Assembly (NCBI GenBank): GCA_039566865.1
Contig: CM076951.1
Coordinates: 14,207,484-14,271,483, forward strand
Length of the DNA stretch: 64,000 nt
From: Aurelia coerulea
Taxonomy: Eukaryota > Cnidaria > Scyphozoa > Semaeostomeae > Ulmaridae
Direction of reading: 5' to 3'
Shown here: positions 12,054-21,524 of the stretch, one piece after another
Layout of the letters: every line of letters starts with the position of its first letter
How positions within the stretch are numbered: the stretch's first letter is position 1
Translations under genes and position numbers: made by a program
The notes under the pieces: model-generated
Told to the model about the DNA's origin: nothing
The model's database searches: none
What the model saw: only the letters and a program-made list of their open reading frames with translations

Positions 12054-12484
12054 ACCACATTAGCAGAGCTTAGAAGCCGATTTTGTATCCCGAATGGACG
12101 CCAACTAGTCAAGAAGGTGATCAAAGTTTGCAGACGTTGCATAAGATTCAAGGCGAAACCATTCAACGACCCAACGACAGCCCCGATTCCAGACTTCAGA
12201 AAGACACCTGGCTATGCATTTCAAACAACTGGAGTTGACTTCGCGGGACCATTTTACTACAAAGATGGCAAACATCTGAGGAAGGCGTACCTAACACTAT
12301 TCACCTGTGCGGCAACTCGAGCGGTACACCTGGAGCTAGTGAATGACATGACAGCAAGCACTTTCAGAAAGAGCCTCAAGGGATTGGTAACAAGAAGAGG
12401 ATCCCCAAGTTTGATCATATCAGACAACGCGAAGACATTCAAGGCTACAGCAAAGTGGCTCAAGTCAATCTACAAGGACAAAAG

Positions 12485-12676
12485 TGTTAAGAACTCATTA
12501 TTATTATTATGTTAGATGATGACCAGTTACTGTTATAGACCTCTGCGTAGGAGCATCGTACGATCCTAGCGTGCTCGTGTTTCTTAGAGTTGTTGTTGTA
12601 TTATTCACCTTCGCTGTTATGTTCGTTCAGATTTAGATGGCCTACTTCTTGTGTTCGTCTAGCTTCATATTTAACA
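12485..12676 (+). repeat. Copia 5' LTR
   Basis: 192 bp, TGTT...AACA, matching 15,465-15,656 base for base by eye. Confidence 0.95.
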
Positions 12677-12689
12677 GGTTATGGGCCCA
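12677..12689 (+). promoter_or_regulatory. Copia primer-binding site (initiator tRNA anticodon arm type)
   Basis: GGTTATGGGCCCA directly follows the 5' LTR. It is complementary to the anticodon stem-loop of eukaryotic initiator tRNA-Met (GGGCCCAUAACC), not to a tRNA 3' end. Drosophila copia is known to use an internal initiator-tRNA fragment in this way. Confidence 0.8.
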
Positions 12690-12743
12690 AACATGGGTTA
12701 AACGAACAAAGAGTTTTATGTGAGTTTTTTCTCTCACTGAAGA

Positions 12744-15359
12744 ATGGCCTCGTCGTCTGATGATATGATGAACAATGCGTTGAAGTTTGGAAAGTTGAAT
12801 GGTTCGAATTATAGAACATGGGCGTTCAGCACGCGGTTATACTTAGAGAGTCTCGATCTGTTTGAACATGCAGATGGATCAGCTGAAGCTCCCAGTAGTA
12901 CTGGTGATGGTGCCGCTGCATTGTTAAGAACCTTCAATCTTAGAGCAAAGAAAGCCTGGACATTTATTTGTTTGGCTGTGGAGCCTGAACAGCAAATTCA
13001 TGTCAGAGATACGAAAACTGCAAAGGAAGCGTGGGATGCCCTGAAAAATCAGTTTGCACGTGAATCAATCCTACAAAAAGTCAGATTGGGACAGCAATAT
13101 TATTCATGTCGATTTCAAAGTGGTGGAAGTATGTTGGAACACATATCTCATTTGAGATCACTACATGATCAGCTGAAAGAAATGGGAGTGGATATTGATG
13201 ATAAAGAATTGGCGATGACACTACTTGCTAGTTTGCCTGAAGAATTCAAAGCCTTAATCACCGCTCTTGATGCTGTAGGAGAAGACAACTTATCTTTTGA
13301 AAAGGTCAAAGGAATGCTATTAAACGATGCTGATCGTAGTTTGGATACCTTATATGCAAGAAAGCCTGAAGATGCTTTTTCTGCCAGAAGATCTGTGGGA
13401 CACAGAAGAGGGAAACAAGGACATGGTACAAGTGGTCCTAGGAATCATGAGGTGCAGTATGATAAACCTTTTCGTGGAACATGTCATTACTGTAAGGAAA
13501 AGGGTCATTTTGCTAGAGACTGTCCTGAGAAAAATCCTAGAGATTATTGGCAACACGGTAATGTACGAAATAACGCATCTGCTAATTCTGCTGAGAACCA
13601 TAATCCTGTTCAATTTATTTATGAGGAAGCATTGATTACCTCTGATCGAATAAATAATTCTGGCTGGATTATTGACTCTGGAGCAACGCAACATATGACT
13701 TTTGACAAAGAATTGTTATCTGATTATGTTGAATTCAAGCAGCCATGCATTGTTAATCTTGCTGATAATGGTACTATTTTCGCATATGGCAAAGGTACTT
13801 ACCGTCTTGTTGCAGATCTAGAAGATAGTATGCAGCATATTGTGCTTCGTGATGTTCTTTACCTACCTGACCTTGACAAAAACTTGTTATCTGTTCGAGC
13901 GATGACAAAACTTGGAGCTTCTGTCGATTTTGAAGGAAATCTGTGCCAAATTTCAAGAAATTCAAGGTTGTTAGCTGTTGGTGAAATGCAAGGAAAACTG
14001 TATATCCTGAAAGTTGTTCCTGATGAGCATGTCAATATTGCAAGAGAAAACACCGATATGCAGTTGTGGCATTGTCGTTTTGGTCATTTAGGAATGGACA
14101 ATGTTTCAAAGTTGGTCAAAAGCAAGATGGTAGAGGGAATGGATTGTAATGAGAAAGCTGAAAGAAAATCTGTTTGTGAACCTTGTGTTATGGGAAAGCA
14201 ACATCGTACCCCATATCCCAAAGGAGTAAGCACTCGTGCCACTGAAGTTTTTGAAGTTGTTCATAGTGATGTCTGTGGACCAATGTCTGTCAGTTCACAT
14301 GGAGGTTCTCAATATTTTGTCACCTTCATTGATGATTACTCAAGATACACTCATGTATATTTCATCAAACACAAGTATGAAGTGCTGAATAAGTTCATAG
14401 AATTTGTCAGTTTCACAACAAACGTCACAGGAAAGCAAATGAAAACACTGGTGACAGAAAACCATGTGAAAGCATTGCGTTCTGATAATGGCGGTGAATA
14501 TGGGTCAAAAATATTTGATGCTTACATGAAAGAGAAAGGGATTGTACACCAAACCACAGTTCCTTACAACCCAGCTCAAAATGGTGTTTCTGAAAGAATG
14601 AACCGCACTATTGTTGAAACAGCTCTGTCAATGATGTCACAGTCAAAGATGCCAATGGAATTTTGGGCAGAGGCTGTCAATACTGCTGTATATTTGAGAA
14701 ATCGAAGTCCTACCACATCTCTGAAAGGAATCACACCTTTTAAAGCCTTATTTGATCGAAAGCCTGATGTTTCGCATCTGAAAGTATTTGGATGTTTAGC
14801 ATTTGCTCACATTCCCAAGGAGCAGCGCAAGAAGTTTGAAGAAAAGTCTCGTAAAGCTGTATTTGTTGGCTATCCAGATGGAACGAAAGGTTACAAGTTG
14901 TATGATGTGAAGTCTTGTCGTTTTATTCGTAGCAGAGACGTTATATTTGCAGAGAAAGAGTTTCATGATTTTGATAATGGACAATCATTGAAATTGGATT
15001 TACAGTTCTTTTATCCAGTTTATGATGTTCCAAACGTACCAGATGTAATTGCTGAAGAAGATCAAATCGCTGAAGAAGATCAAATTGTTGAAGAAAATAG
15101 AGAAAATGTTGATCAAGCTGAGCCAGAAATTGATGAACCTGCTGTACCTGATAATCAGCCAGTGGGAGTTACATATGAAGATAACTTTATGAAAGAAGTC
15201 AAACATTTGCCTCCACGAAGACAACGCAAACCTCCAGTTAAATTTGCTGACGAAGGGAGTTATAACGTTGTATATGCTCTTAGTGCTGTTAGTTATGCTG
15301 CTAGATGTAATGCACATTGCGTTGCATTAAGATATTTGCCCTCAAAAGGAGTTACTTGA
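12744..15359 (+). CDS. Copia gag-protease-integrase polyprotein, 871 aa
   Basis: The ATG at 12,744 opens an uninterrupted 871-codon frame. The N-terminal 220 residues are a UBN2/Copia-type gag. A CCHC knuckle, CHYCKEKGHFARDC, is near residues 246-259. The aspartic protease motif WIIDSGATQHM is near 307. The gag-pre-integrase zinc region (LWHCRFGHL) is near 440. The integrase core has HSDVCGP (Asp near 507), LRSDNGGEYG (Asp near 580) and NGVSERMNRT (Glu near 616). A C-terminal region with LFDRKPDVSHLKVFGCLAF and an acidic linker follows. The ORF then ends at 15,359 where a reverse transcriptase would normally begin. A second frame at 15,331-15,375 ending PQKELLEQKGI may be a scrap of the lost RNase H end (inference). 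Confidence 0.93.
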   Translation: MASSSDDMMNNALKFGKLNGSNYRTWAFSTRLYLESLDLFEHADGSAEAPSSTGDGAAALLRTFNLRAKKAWTFICLAVEPEQQIHVRDTKTAKEAWDALKNQFARESILQKVRLGQQYYSCRFQSGGSMLEHISHLRSLHDQLKEMGVDIDDKELAMTLLASLPEEFKALITALDAVGEDNLSFEKVKGMLLNDADRSLDTLYARKPEDAFSARRSVGHRRGKQGHGTSGPRNHEVQYDKPFRGTCHYCKEKGHFARDCPEKNPRDYWQHGNVRNNASANSAENHNPVQFIYEEALITSDRINNSGWIIDSGATQHMTFDKELLSDYVEFKQPCIVNLADNGTIFAYGKGTYRLVADLEDSMQHIVLRDVLYLPDLDKNLLSVRAMTKLGASVDFEGNLCQISRNSRLLAVGEMQGKLYILKVVPDEHVNIARENTDMQLWHCRFGHLGMDNVSKLVKSKMVEGMDCNEKAERKSVCEPCVMGKQHRTPYPKGVSTRATEVFEVVHSDVCGPMSVSSHGGSQYFVTFIDDYSRYTHVYFIKHKYEVLNKFIEFVSFTTNVTGKQMKTLVTENHVKALRSDNGGEYGSKIFDAYMKEKGIVHQTTVPYNPAQNGVSERMNRTIVETALSMMSQSKMPMEFWAEAVNTAVYLRNRSPTTSLKGITPFKALFDRKPDVSHLKVFGCLAFAHIPKEQRKKFEEKSRKAVFVGYPDGTKGYKLYDVKSCRFIRSRDVIFAEKEFHDFDNGQSLKLDLQFFYPVYDVPNVPDVIAEEDQIAEEDQIVEENRENVDQAEPEIDEPAVPDNQPVGVTYEDNFMKEVKHLPPRRQRKPPVKFADEGSYNVVYALSAVSYAARCNAHCVALRYLPSKGVT

Positions 15360-15464
15360 ACAGAAAGGAATATGAATGGTATATACTGAGGTGTTGAGGA
15401 GATTGATTGACTCACTGACTTATTTTTGTCTATATTTTTGCATAACATGATCATCAAGTGGGAG

Positions 15465-15656
15465 TGTTAAGAACTCATTATTATTATTATGTTAGATGAT
15501 GACCAGTTACTGTTATAGACCTCTGCGTAGGAGCATCGTACGATCCTAGCGTGCTCGTGTTTCTTAGAGTTGTTGTTGTATTATTCACCTTCGCTGTTAT
15601 GTTCGTTCAGATTTAGATGGCCTACTTCTTGTGTTCGTCTAGCTTCATATTTAACA
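15465..15656 (+). repeat. Copia 3' LTR
   Basis: 192 bp, identical to the 5' LTR. It is preceded by the purine-rich AAGTGGGAG (polypurine tract, 15,456-15,464). Confidence 0.95.
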
Positions 15657-16460
15657 GAGTTCAAGAACTTCTCCAAGAGCAGAAGATCGACTGGAAGTTC
15701 AATCTATCTCGAGCAAGCTGGTGGGGCGGATTCTTTGAAAGAATGGTGGGCGTGGTCAAGAACACAATGAAGAAATCTCTCAGTCAAGCACACTTGAAGT
15801 TTGCAGAGCTACAAGAAATACTCCTAGATGTCGAATTCAACTTGAATAACAGACCACTAACCTATCAAGGAGAAGACTTAGACAGTGAAGCCTTAACACC
15901 AAATCACCTCATCTATGGAAGGAGAATCAAACCAATGAAAGAGGAAGACATCTTCAGCGACGAAGACGAAATTGCTGATGCCAAACGAAGACTGAAGTAT
16001 CTACAAACATGCAAATCGAGATATTGGAACAGGTGGTCAAAGGAATACATGACAAGTCTTCGAGAACACCACAGAATCATGTCTGGTAAAGCGAACGACA
16101 TAGAAATTGGAGACATCGTACTGATCAAAGACGACAACTTGCCGCGAAACATGTGGAAAATTGGTAAGGTAATCAAGCTTATTCAAGGCAAAGATGAGAT
16201 AACACGTGGAGTCACACTCAAGACGATCACCAAAGGAAACACTTACGAGATCGACAGGCCAGTTCAAAAGCTATGCCCACTTGAGTTGAAAGCAGAGACT
16301 GGTGAGAAGCATCAAGAGCAAGACAACAATGATGACGAATTGGCGGGAAATTTGAACAATCGACCGAAACGCAGAGCAGCAGTGCATGCTGGGAACGAAA
16401 TCAAGACAGCATTGATGTTCGAGGAAGAAAATCAAAACTCTGTTTGATTTGGGGGTGGTG

Positions 16461-16860
16461 TGTCATGAATGTATGAACTTTTGCTTTTATAATTTCGCTT
16501 AGCTGAAAGACTGAACGCAAGCACTAGAACTAATTATATTTACTCGCGTATTCAATTATATTGTAGGCGCACTTCAAGGACAATAAGCTAATCCGTTGCT
16601 GTGATTTATTATTTGTTTTGTTATGTGTTGTTGTGATAAAAATAGGTTTTAGTTAGATTACAGGACAGACAAATATGGGATGCAAGTTGAGACGATTCAA
16701 GGACAGAAGTAACACAAAATTCTAGCGATTCTAGCAGTTATAATCTAAATCTATCGATCGAATACAGTCATCTAACTAAATCTATTACACGTACGTTTTT
16801 AGTCTACATTCTGCTACGATTCTACACACAAACCAGCGCAAGTCGAAGACATTTCCGACA
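16461..16860 (+). repeat. BEL 3' LTR
   Basis: 400 bp, TGTC...GACA. It differs from the 5' LTR at about 7 positions, mostly transitions. It is preceded by GGGGGTGGTG, the likely polypurine tract. Confidence 0.95.
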
Positions 16861-16864
16861 ATCC

Positions 16865-17146
16865 TTGCCACATTGTGTTATAATGCTCTGAAGGTATTTT
16901 AGTTATGTTTAAATAGTGGAAATTTTATTTTGAAATATTTAGGATGGCACAGGAAGTATACATGACGAAAGATTGCTATAGAACCTTTAAGAAATGCGTA
17001 AGAAACTCCAGAAACTCCAAGTACACAAAATCTGACAATTTACTAAAAGAATAATTAAAAAAAAGCAAGAAAATAGAAAGGATGAAATATGAAATGAATA
17101 TGAAATATACGATAATTTACATGCAGGCCAAAAGCTTATAACTATA
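16865..17146. other. Interior of TCGGAG element, right of BEL
   Basis: AT-rich, with no coding sequence or repeat that I can identify. With 6,113-7,047 it forms the body of the non-autonomous element. Confidence 0.5.
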
Positions 17147-17385
17147 AATCTCTGAGAACTCCGTGATTTTCGTCAACATCTCTAACAACTCTGAGACAAT
17201 CCTCACGTCTCCGACATTTCCAATATTTTCTCAGACTTCTCCGACAACTTCGATATCTTCTCCGACATCTCCGACAACTCCGATATTTTCTCCGACATCT
17301 CCGACAACTGCGATATCTTCTCCGACATCTCCGACAACTCCGACATCTCCGACAACTCCGACGTCTCCGTGTTTTCGGCCCGGCC
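17147..17385. repeat. Right TIR: TCGGAG word array
   Basis: The reverse complement of the left TIR type: CTCCGACATCTCCGACAAC words with TATTTTC or TATCTTC spacers, ending CCGTGTTTTCGGCCCGGCC at 17,385. It is longer than the left array (about 240 against 111 bp) and decays toward its inner end. On the minus strand it is read in the Rep frame as Ser-Glu-rich repeats up to the stop at 17,203-17,205. Confidence 0.9.
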
Positions 17386-18618
17386 CATCATTTCTGTCTC
17401 TCTCTCATTAATGGCACCCTGCGAGACATATCGTATTCTTGAGCTGGAAGTACAAAAGATAGGTGTATCTTTGTCGAATACCAAATCCTTAGCATAGTGC
17501 GTTTTTGGTGCTGATAAATGCACAGGCTGCCCTTCAAGCATCTGCAACAAATCATGCCAAGGAATTATTTGGCTGCTCCAACGAAAATCGTTCAAGAAAA
17601 TTACTTCTGCAGTCTCAGCACCAACCCAAGCAAATGTAGTTGATGCTGGATTCACAAAGCTTTTGTACATTACACATAAGGGCTGTAAAATAAATGTTTT
17701 CCCACAATTTGCTGGGCCAACTATCATAACATTTCTGTACTTTCCACGACCTTTTTCCAAAAGACTCAAAACTGCTGTACCAAAGTCAGATATGCCTATA
17801 TCATTGCCTACCAAAACTTCTTTTGCTGCACTAAGCCAGTCACCATTACATCCAGGGACACAGTCTTTGCTAAGGAAGCCTTGTATGATCTCCTTCCTGC
17901 TTTGTTTGTTGCGTTCGGTCTCCTGTTTGGCACCATGCATTTCCCATGTTGTGTCAATAAGCTCGTTTATGCTCTTGGCCCCTCTATTTAGAACAAACAC
18001 TGCTAAGTGATTATTGCCCTTAGTTTTGTGTTCGTGAGACAATGCCAGTAACTCCGTCCTGGTGTGAATACTTTTTGCGAGAATTATTTCAGCAACATCA
18101 AAATTTGTAAGTTTCTTCTGTTTTTTGGCAGGGCGTTTCCGTTCATTTGGTGCTTCCCGTTGGTTGATCTTACTTCTTCTTTTCCGTGTTGCTGCCGCCG
18201 TTCTTGGTGGCACACATGTTTTAAAATTGGGATGGTTGTCGCTCTCCACATACTCCTTATCAGCTTTAGTGAGATAGAACCATGCATCGAAATACTGGTC
18301 ATGCCTCAAAGAAAAATGTACTGAAATCTCGTACCTGTCGAGTACCTTCATCTTTATCGCTTTCCACCTTCTTGGGCGGGTCAGCTTTACAGCCAAATGA
18401 TAATGTACCCCTTCCACCTCATGACTTTCAAGGCAACAAACCCAAGACTCTACCTTTACTCTTCCCTCGTTAAAAATTTCTACCACACTTCTTGCGAACT
18501 CTCCTTTTGTAGGAAATTTTTTCATGTCTGCTCTACTGTAAGTTATAAGATAAACTGAGCGTGCCCTTCGTTCGTGTAACGGTTGATCCTCAATGTCTTC
18601 TGTATACATAGTAGCCAT
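17386..18618 (-). pseudogene. Rep-like protein, HUH endonuclease plus SF3 helicase (5' 411 codons)
   Basis: An intronless frame starts at the ATG at 18,616-18,618. An N-terminal HUH nickase domain shows rolling-circle motif I (LITY, residues 24-27), motif II HYH (72-74) and motif III YLTK (115-118). A Lys/Arg-rich linker (145-170) could be a nuclear signal. A superfamily 3 helicase follows: Walker A GPANCGKT (301-308), Walker B EVIFLND (338-344) and motif C IFCTSSS (387-393). Such proteins nick and unwind DNA for rolling-circle replication or transposition. At residue 411 the gene is split by the TCGGAG element; the open frame runs 60 more codons into its TIR. The true end is at 5,885-5,992. 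It could be an endogenous CRESS/parvovirus-like gene or a Rep transposon gene (for example replitron-like). No codon lesions besides the insertion were seen. Confidence 0.85.
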
Positions 18619-19373
18619 ATTGTAGAATTATGTAGAGTTAAAAATGAGTGTATTAATACGTGTAATAAGCGATAGTGCAGACAACCTTACGAGAACGTCT
18701 CTGTATTCGGATTGACTATTTTATTTTGTTAACGAAACCATGTTACCTTCTTTTATAAAAATCGTACTCATTATATTTGTCATCTCTGACGTCACATAAG
18801 AACATGCTCGTTAAAATGAATAGATCCCTGCTTTTGAAAATAAAATGCTTCAGTTATTGTTTCCTGGTGTCGTAAAACACACCTCCTGCAATTAATTTCC
18901 AGCCACAGCCCTGTGAAGCTTGCAAACGATGTCCTTTTTAATCGACGGCTTAATGAGATGACGTCATATGATTGATAGCATTTGAATAGAGTGAGAATAG
19001 TAAAATACAGTGCCACAATCACTGTTGCTCATCCCCGTAAAGAAATTCTTTGTTAAACATGACAAAACAGTTTTTTAAAAACCGTAACATGCCATGCTTC
19101 TTTTCCCTCACGCAATTTTTTTCCACGATTTTCAGACAATCCTGGACAAAATTGTTGAGAAAAATTGACGAGGTCATGGCGTGCAAACACATTGTGAAAG
19201 CGGAGCAAGGCAGCAAACGCCCACTCATCATACACAACATTGAACGGGGGGAAGGGGGGGCGCAGATTTTCTCAACATATTATGTCCACGATTGTAGAAC
19301 GAACCTATCCTTCGTTTCATCATTTCCCGTAAAACGAGTAATCCCTTCGTTTTAGCTCAAGTTAGTTGTTGCA
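18619..19373. other. Upstream region of the Rep-like gene, no gene seen
   Basis: AT-rich. It presumably holds the promoter of the Rep-like gene (minus strand) and of the ORF that starts at 19,374 (plus strand), but no core element is convincing. A G-rich tract lies at 19,243-19,259. Confidence 0.4.
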
Positions 19374-19737
19374 ATGCATGAATGCTGTGGAGGAGTGTCC
19401 GGGACGTGCCTTCCGACTGGAGCAATGGCGGACAATCGATCAGCTGCAGGGGGCTCTCGCAAGCGTAAAAAGCGAGATCCTGTGGATGTAACGTTTGAGA
19501 AATTGAAAGAATATTGTGTGAAGCAGGAGCCAAAGAAAATCACTTCCCGGAGGTATAGAGTCTGGACTCACAGCCAACGAACAGCAGCCGCGAATAGAGT
19601 AAGAAACGAGAGAGCACAAGACCGCTATGCGAAAAGAAAGATTCAAAACATTCAGCAAGTGGTATTGATTCAGCAAGTGGTATTGATTCAGCAAGTGGTA
19701 TTGGTAGGGGTTTCAGCCATCATGAAGAGATATATCA
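19374..19737 (+). CDS. Unrecognised basic first exon
   Basis: An open frame with a second ATG at 19,425 (GCAATGGCGG, good context) encodes a Lys/Arg-rich segment (GSRKRKKRDPVDVTFEKLKE). It ends at a possible donor CAAG|GTAATA at 19,736-19,742. The last part is an 18-bp triplication (19,650-19,703). In another frame this reads DSASGI three times, which looks more natural, so there may be a small frameshift near 19,635. I do not recognise the family. Basic N-terminal exons of this kind occur in transposase genes such as KDZ, but that is only a suggestion. Confidence 0.35.
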
Positions 19738-21494
19738 AGGTAATATAATATGTAAAGAAAATGGTAGGCAAAATAGGAAGGGACGTGGATCAATGGGCTC
19801 ATCTCTAGATTGGCATTTTGATAGGCCTAATAATAAAGTAGCCTACAATCTAGGTCAATCCTCAGTAGCCTTCAGTATCCTCAGCTGGCCAAAAGAAGTT
19901 GGGACATATAGGCAAATTTTAGTGTTTTCTGGTGTCTCCTAAAATATTCAGGCGAAAACATACTTCCAGCGTTTTTTGCAATTGCGGCCAACACAGAAGC
20001 TTCGCTCCAAAGTAAGATAAGGCAGTCACTGCTGTAACGAAGTTCTACCTTCTGGATGCCACAACAAACACAAATACGCATGGTATATTTAATCGTCTAA
20101 CCAGCAGGCAAACTTTGATGATCCAGCCTCAAGCCATTGCCCACTAGGCCAAAGCATTTAACTACATGGCCTAAATATTTTATCTCTCTGCCTTGCTTGG
20201 TGATTCAAGTTGTTGCAATGGCGTCGTGATGCCAGCCACGTTGTATTCCATCTCCACAATCTCAATTTCTTGACTCTTTGCCAGTTAGTTTGGGACTGCA
20301 AAATCATTTAGCAGGCAGCTTTTTGATAACATGTTTGTTCGAAATATTTATTGTGAAGGTGGTTATTGGCAGATATATGGGGTAAGGTGACCTCGAAAGA
20401 GAGAGTGATGATTTTGGGAATGTTAATGGAACTATTCTCTCAAACCACGCATTGACCCGGGCATTGACCCTACCTGTCTTTGGTAAATCCCATGATCCCA
20501 ATATTACATCTCAGAGTGTGCATTTGAGTAGTGCATTTGTTTTCTCGTATCGTGCATGCAGGAAGCAGCTTCTGATTGGGGGGATTGTTCTTAGAACAAT
20601 AGAGAACAATACATCTAATTGATACTTGTGGCGTGGCACCACTGTTTTCAAAACTATTGGGGGGCTTAAACCCCTCTGCCCCCTACCCCCCCCCCCCCCC
20701 CCCCCCGCTTCTTACGGGCATGCATTTTTACAAGAAACAGCTCATAAGAAACAGTAAGCTAAAATTTTCGAAAAATATTTTGGAAGATACATGTTACCAT
20801 CTCCCCCCTAATAATTTTCTGAAGCCACCATGGGAGCTAAAAAAGTCCCTAAGTATGCCTGCTAAATTTGCGTGCCTGATAAATTTGAACTCTTGGCGCT
20901 GAGATGAACTTGCAGCTTGGAGGCTGGGCAGTCTGAAAGCTTCTCTTCGATGAACTCAGTTGAGTGGGCCTGAGTGTGTCGCAGAACATATATGTGAATT
21001 CGAGGGTCACTCATTCGCAAAAGTGTACGAGATTTTTATAGAACAGAAGGATTTCGTGTACGAGGTCTTTTTGAGTGAAATTCCCCTCCTTTCGGTCACT
21101 AACTTCCTATCCAATGTCAAAGCGAGGGTAGGGCATTCCCCTAGGGTCTGGTCCGTTAGGGTCCGGTCCTAGTGGTCCTGGGTCTGGTTATTCCGTTATG
21201 CCGCAATAAAAGCTTTAGTTCCGAGGTCTTGTTCTTGCAACTTGGACTGTTTCTTTTATGTTCACTTCACCAGAGAGAAAAGAGTCCACTCGAACAGACT
21301 ACACATTTTTGATGCAAAGTTACAAGAAGATTTTATTCTATTTGTTTGCAATGTTCTTCTTTGTTGCTCCGTTATATTTCCTAAGTTAGCAAAAGGTCAC
21401 AGTAGTTAAGCCAGCCACTTTCCTGTTGTTCCCTTGATTGAGAGTGAAGCCCCATTCAAGATAAATTAGGATTCCATAAAAGTCATTAACAGAT
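19738..21494. other. Non-coding stretch with C-tract
   Basis: No supported gene. A run of about 18 C occurs at 20,689-20,706, and a GGTCTGGTCCGTTAGG-type imperfect repeat lies near 21,135-21,190. The rest is unremarkable AT-rich DNA. Confidence 0.45.
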
Positions 21495-21524
21495 TAGAGA
21501 AGGCGATTAGAGTAGTGGATGTAG

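Larger units (their letters stand above)
12485..15656 (+). mobile_element. Copia LTR retrotransposon lacking reverse transcriptase
   Basis: Two identical 192-bp LTRs (TGTTAAG...TTTAACA) enclose a single intact ORF for gag, protease and integrase. The ORF ends about 100 bp before the polypurine tract, so the roughly 500-600 codons for reverse transcriptase and RNase H that normally follow integrase in Copia are absent. The element is nested in the BEL integrase in the same orientation. The flanks AAAAG and GAGTT do not form the usual 5-bp duplication. Confidence 0.95.
12054..16447 (+). pseudogene. pol: BEL integrase and C-terminal domain, split by Copia
   Basis: Past the TAG the frame continues with CRRC (zinc motif, second half), then GVDFAGP (first catalytic Asp, about 12,235) and ISDNAKTF (second Asp, about 12,417). 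It is cut after YKDK at 12,484 by the Copia. The other side resumes at 15,657 with VQELLQEQKIDW and WWGGFFERMVG, which carries the catalytic Glu. A DUF5641-like C-terminal region (GDIVLIKDDNLPRNMWKIGK) follows. The stop is at 16,445-16,447, close to the G-rich polypurine tract at 16,451-16,460. Confidence 0.9.
7048..16860 (+). mobile_element. BEL/Pao LTR retrotransposon, interrupted
   Basis: Two 400-bp LTRs (TGTC...GACA) bound a gag-pol region of BEL/Pao order: gag with DUF1759-like region and zinc knuckles, A17-type protease, reverse transcriptase, RNase H, integrase. ATCC flanks both sides (7,044-7,047 and 16,861-16,864). The LTRs differ at about 7 of 400 positions by eye. Lesions seen: a stop at 8,303-8,305, a frameshift near 9,220, a frameshift near 9,615, a stop at 12,051-12,053, and a Copia insertion at 12,485-15,656. 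It is not autonomous now. Confidence 0.95.
6002..17385. mobile_element. TCGGAG terminal-inverted-repeat element inserted in Rep gene
   Basis: The left end (GGCCAGGCCGAAAACACGG, from 6,002) and the right end (its near complement, finishing ...CCCGGCC at 17,385) are inverted repeats made of TCGGAG-containing words. The 9 bp CATCATTTC flanks both sides (5,993-6,001 and 17,386-17,394). Without the nested BEL the element is about 1.57 kb (6,002-7,047 plus 16,865-17,385) and has no transposase, so it is non-autonomous. The 9-bp duplication and long internally repeated TIRs recall Mutator-like or foldback elements (inference). A second member is at 38,712-39,863. Confidence 0.85.

Noticed and set aside
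13350..15317. Minus-strand ORFs inside the Copia
   Set aside because: Shadows of the 871-codon plus-strand ORF.
12485..15656. LTR pair interpreted as a solo LTR duplication in BEL
   Set aside because: A complete Copia ORF, primer-binding site and polypurine tract lie between them.
17163..17411. Plus-strand ORF rich in Ser-Pro-Thr
   Set aside because: It is the antisense of the TCGGAG array in the right TIR; its regularity comes from the repeat, not from coding.
18640..18680. TATTAC-like origin nonanucleotide upstream of Rep
   Set aside because: The minus-strand word near TTATTACACG does not fit the NANTATTAC consensus and has no clear stem.
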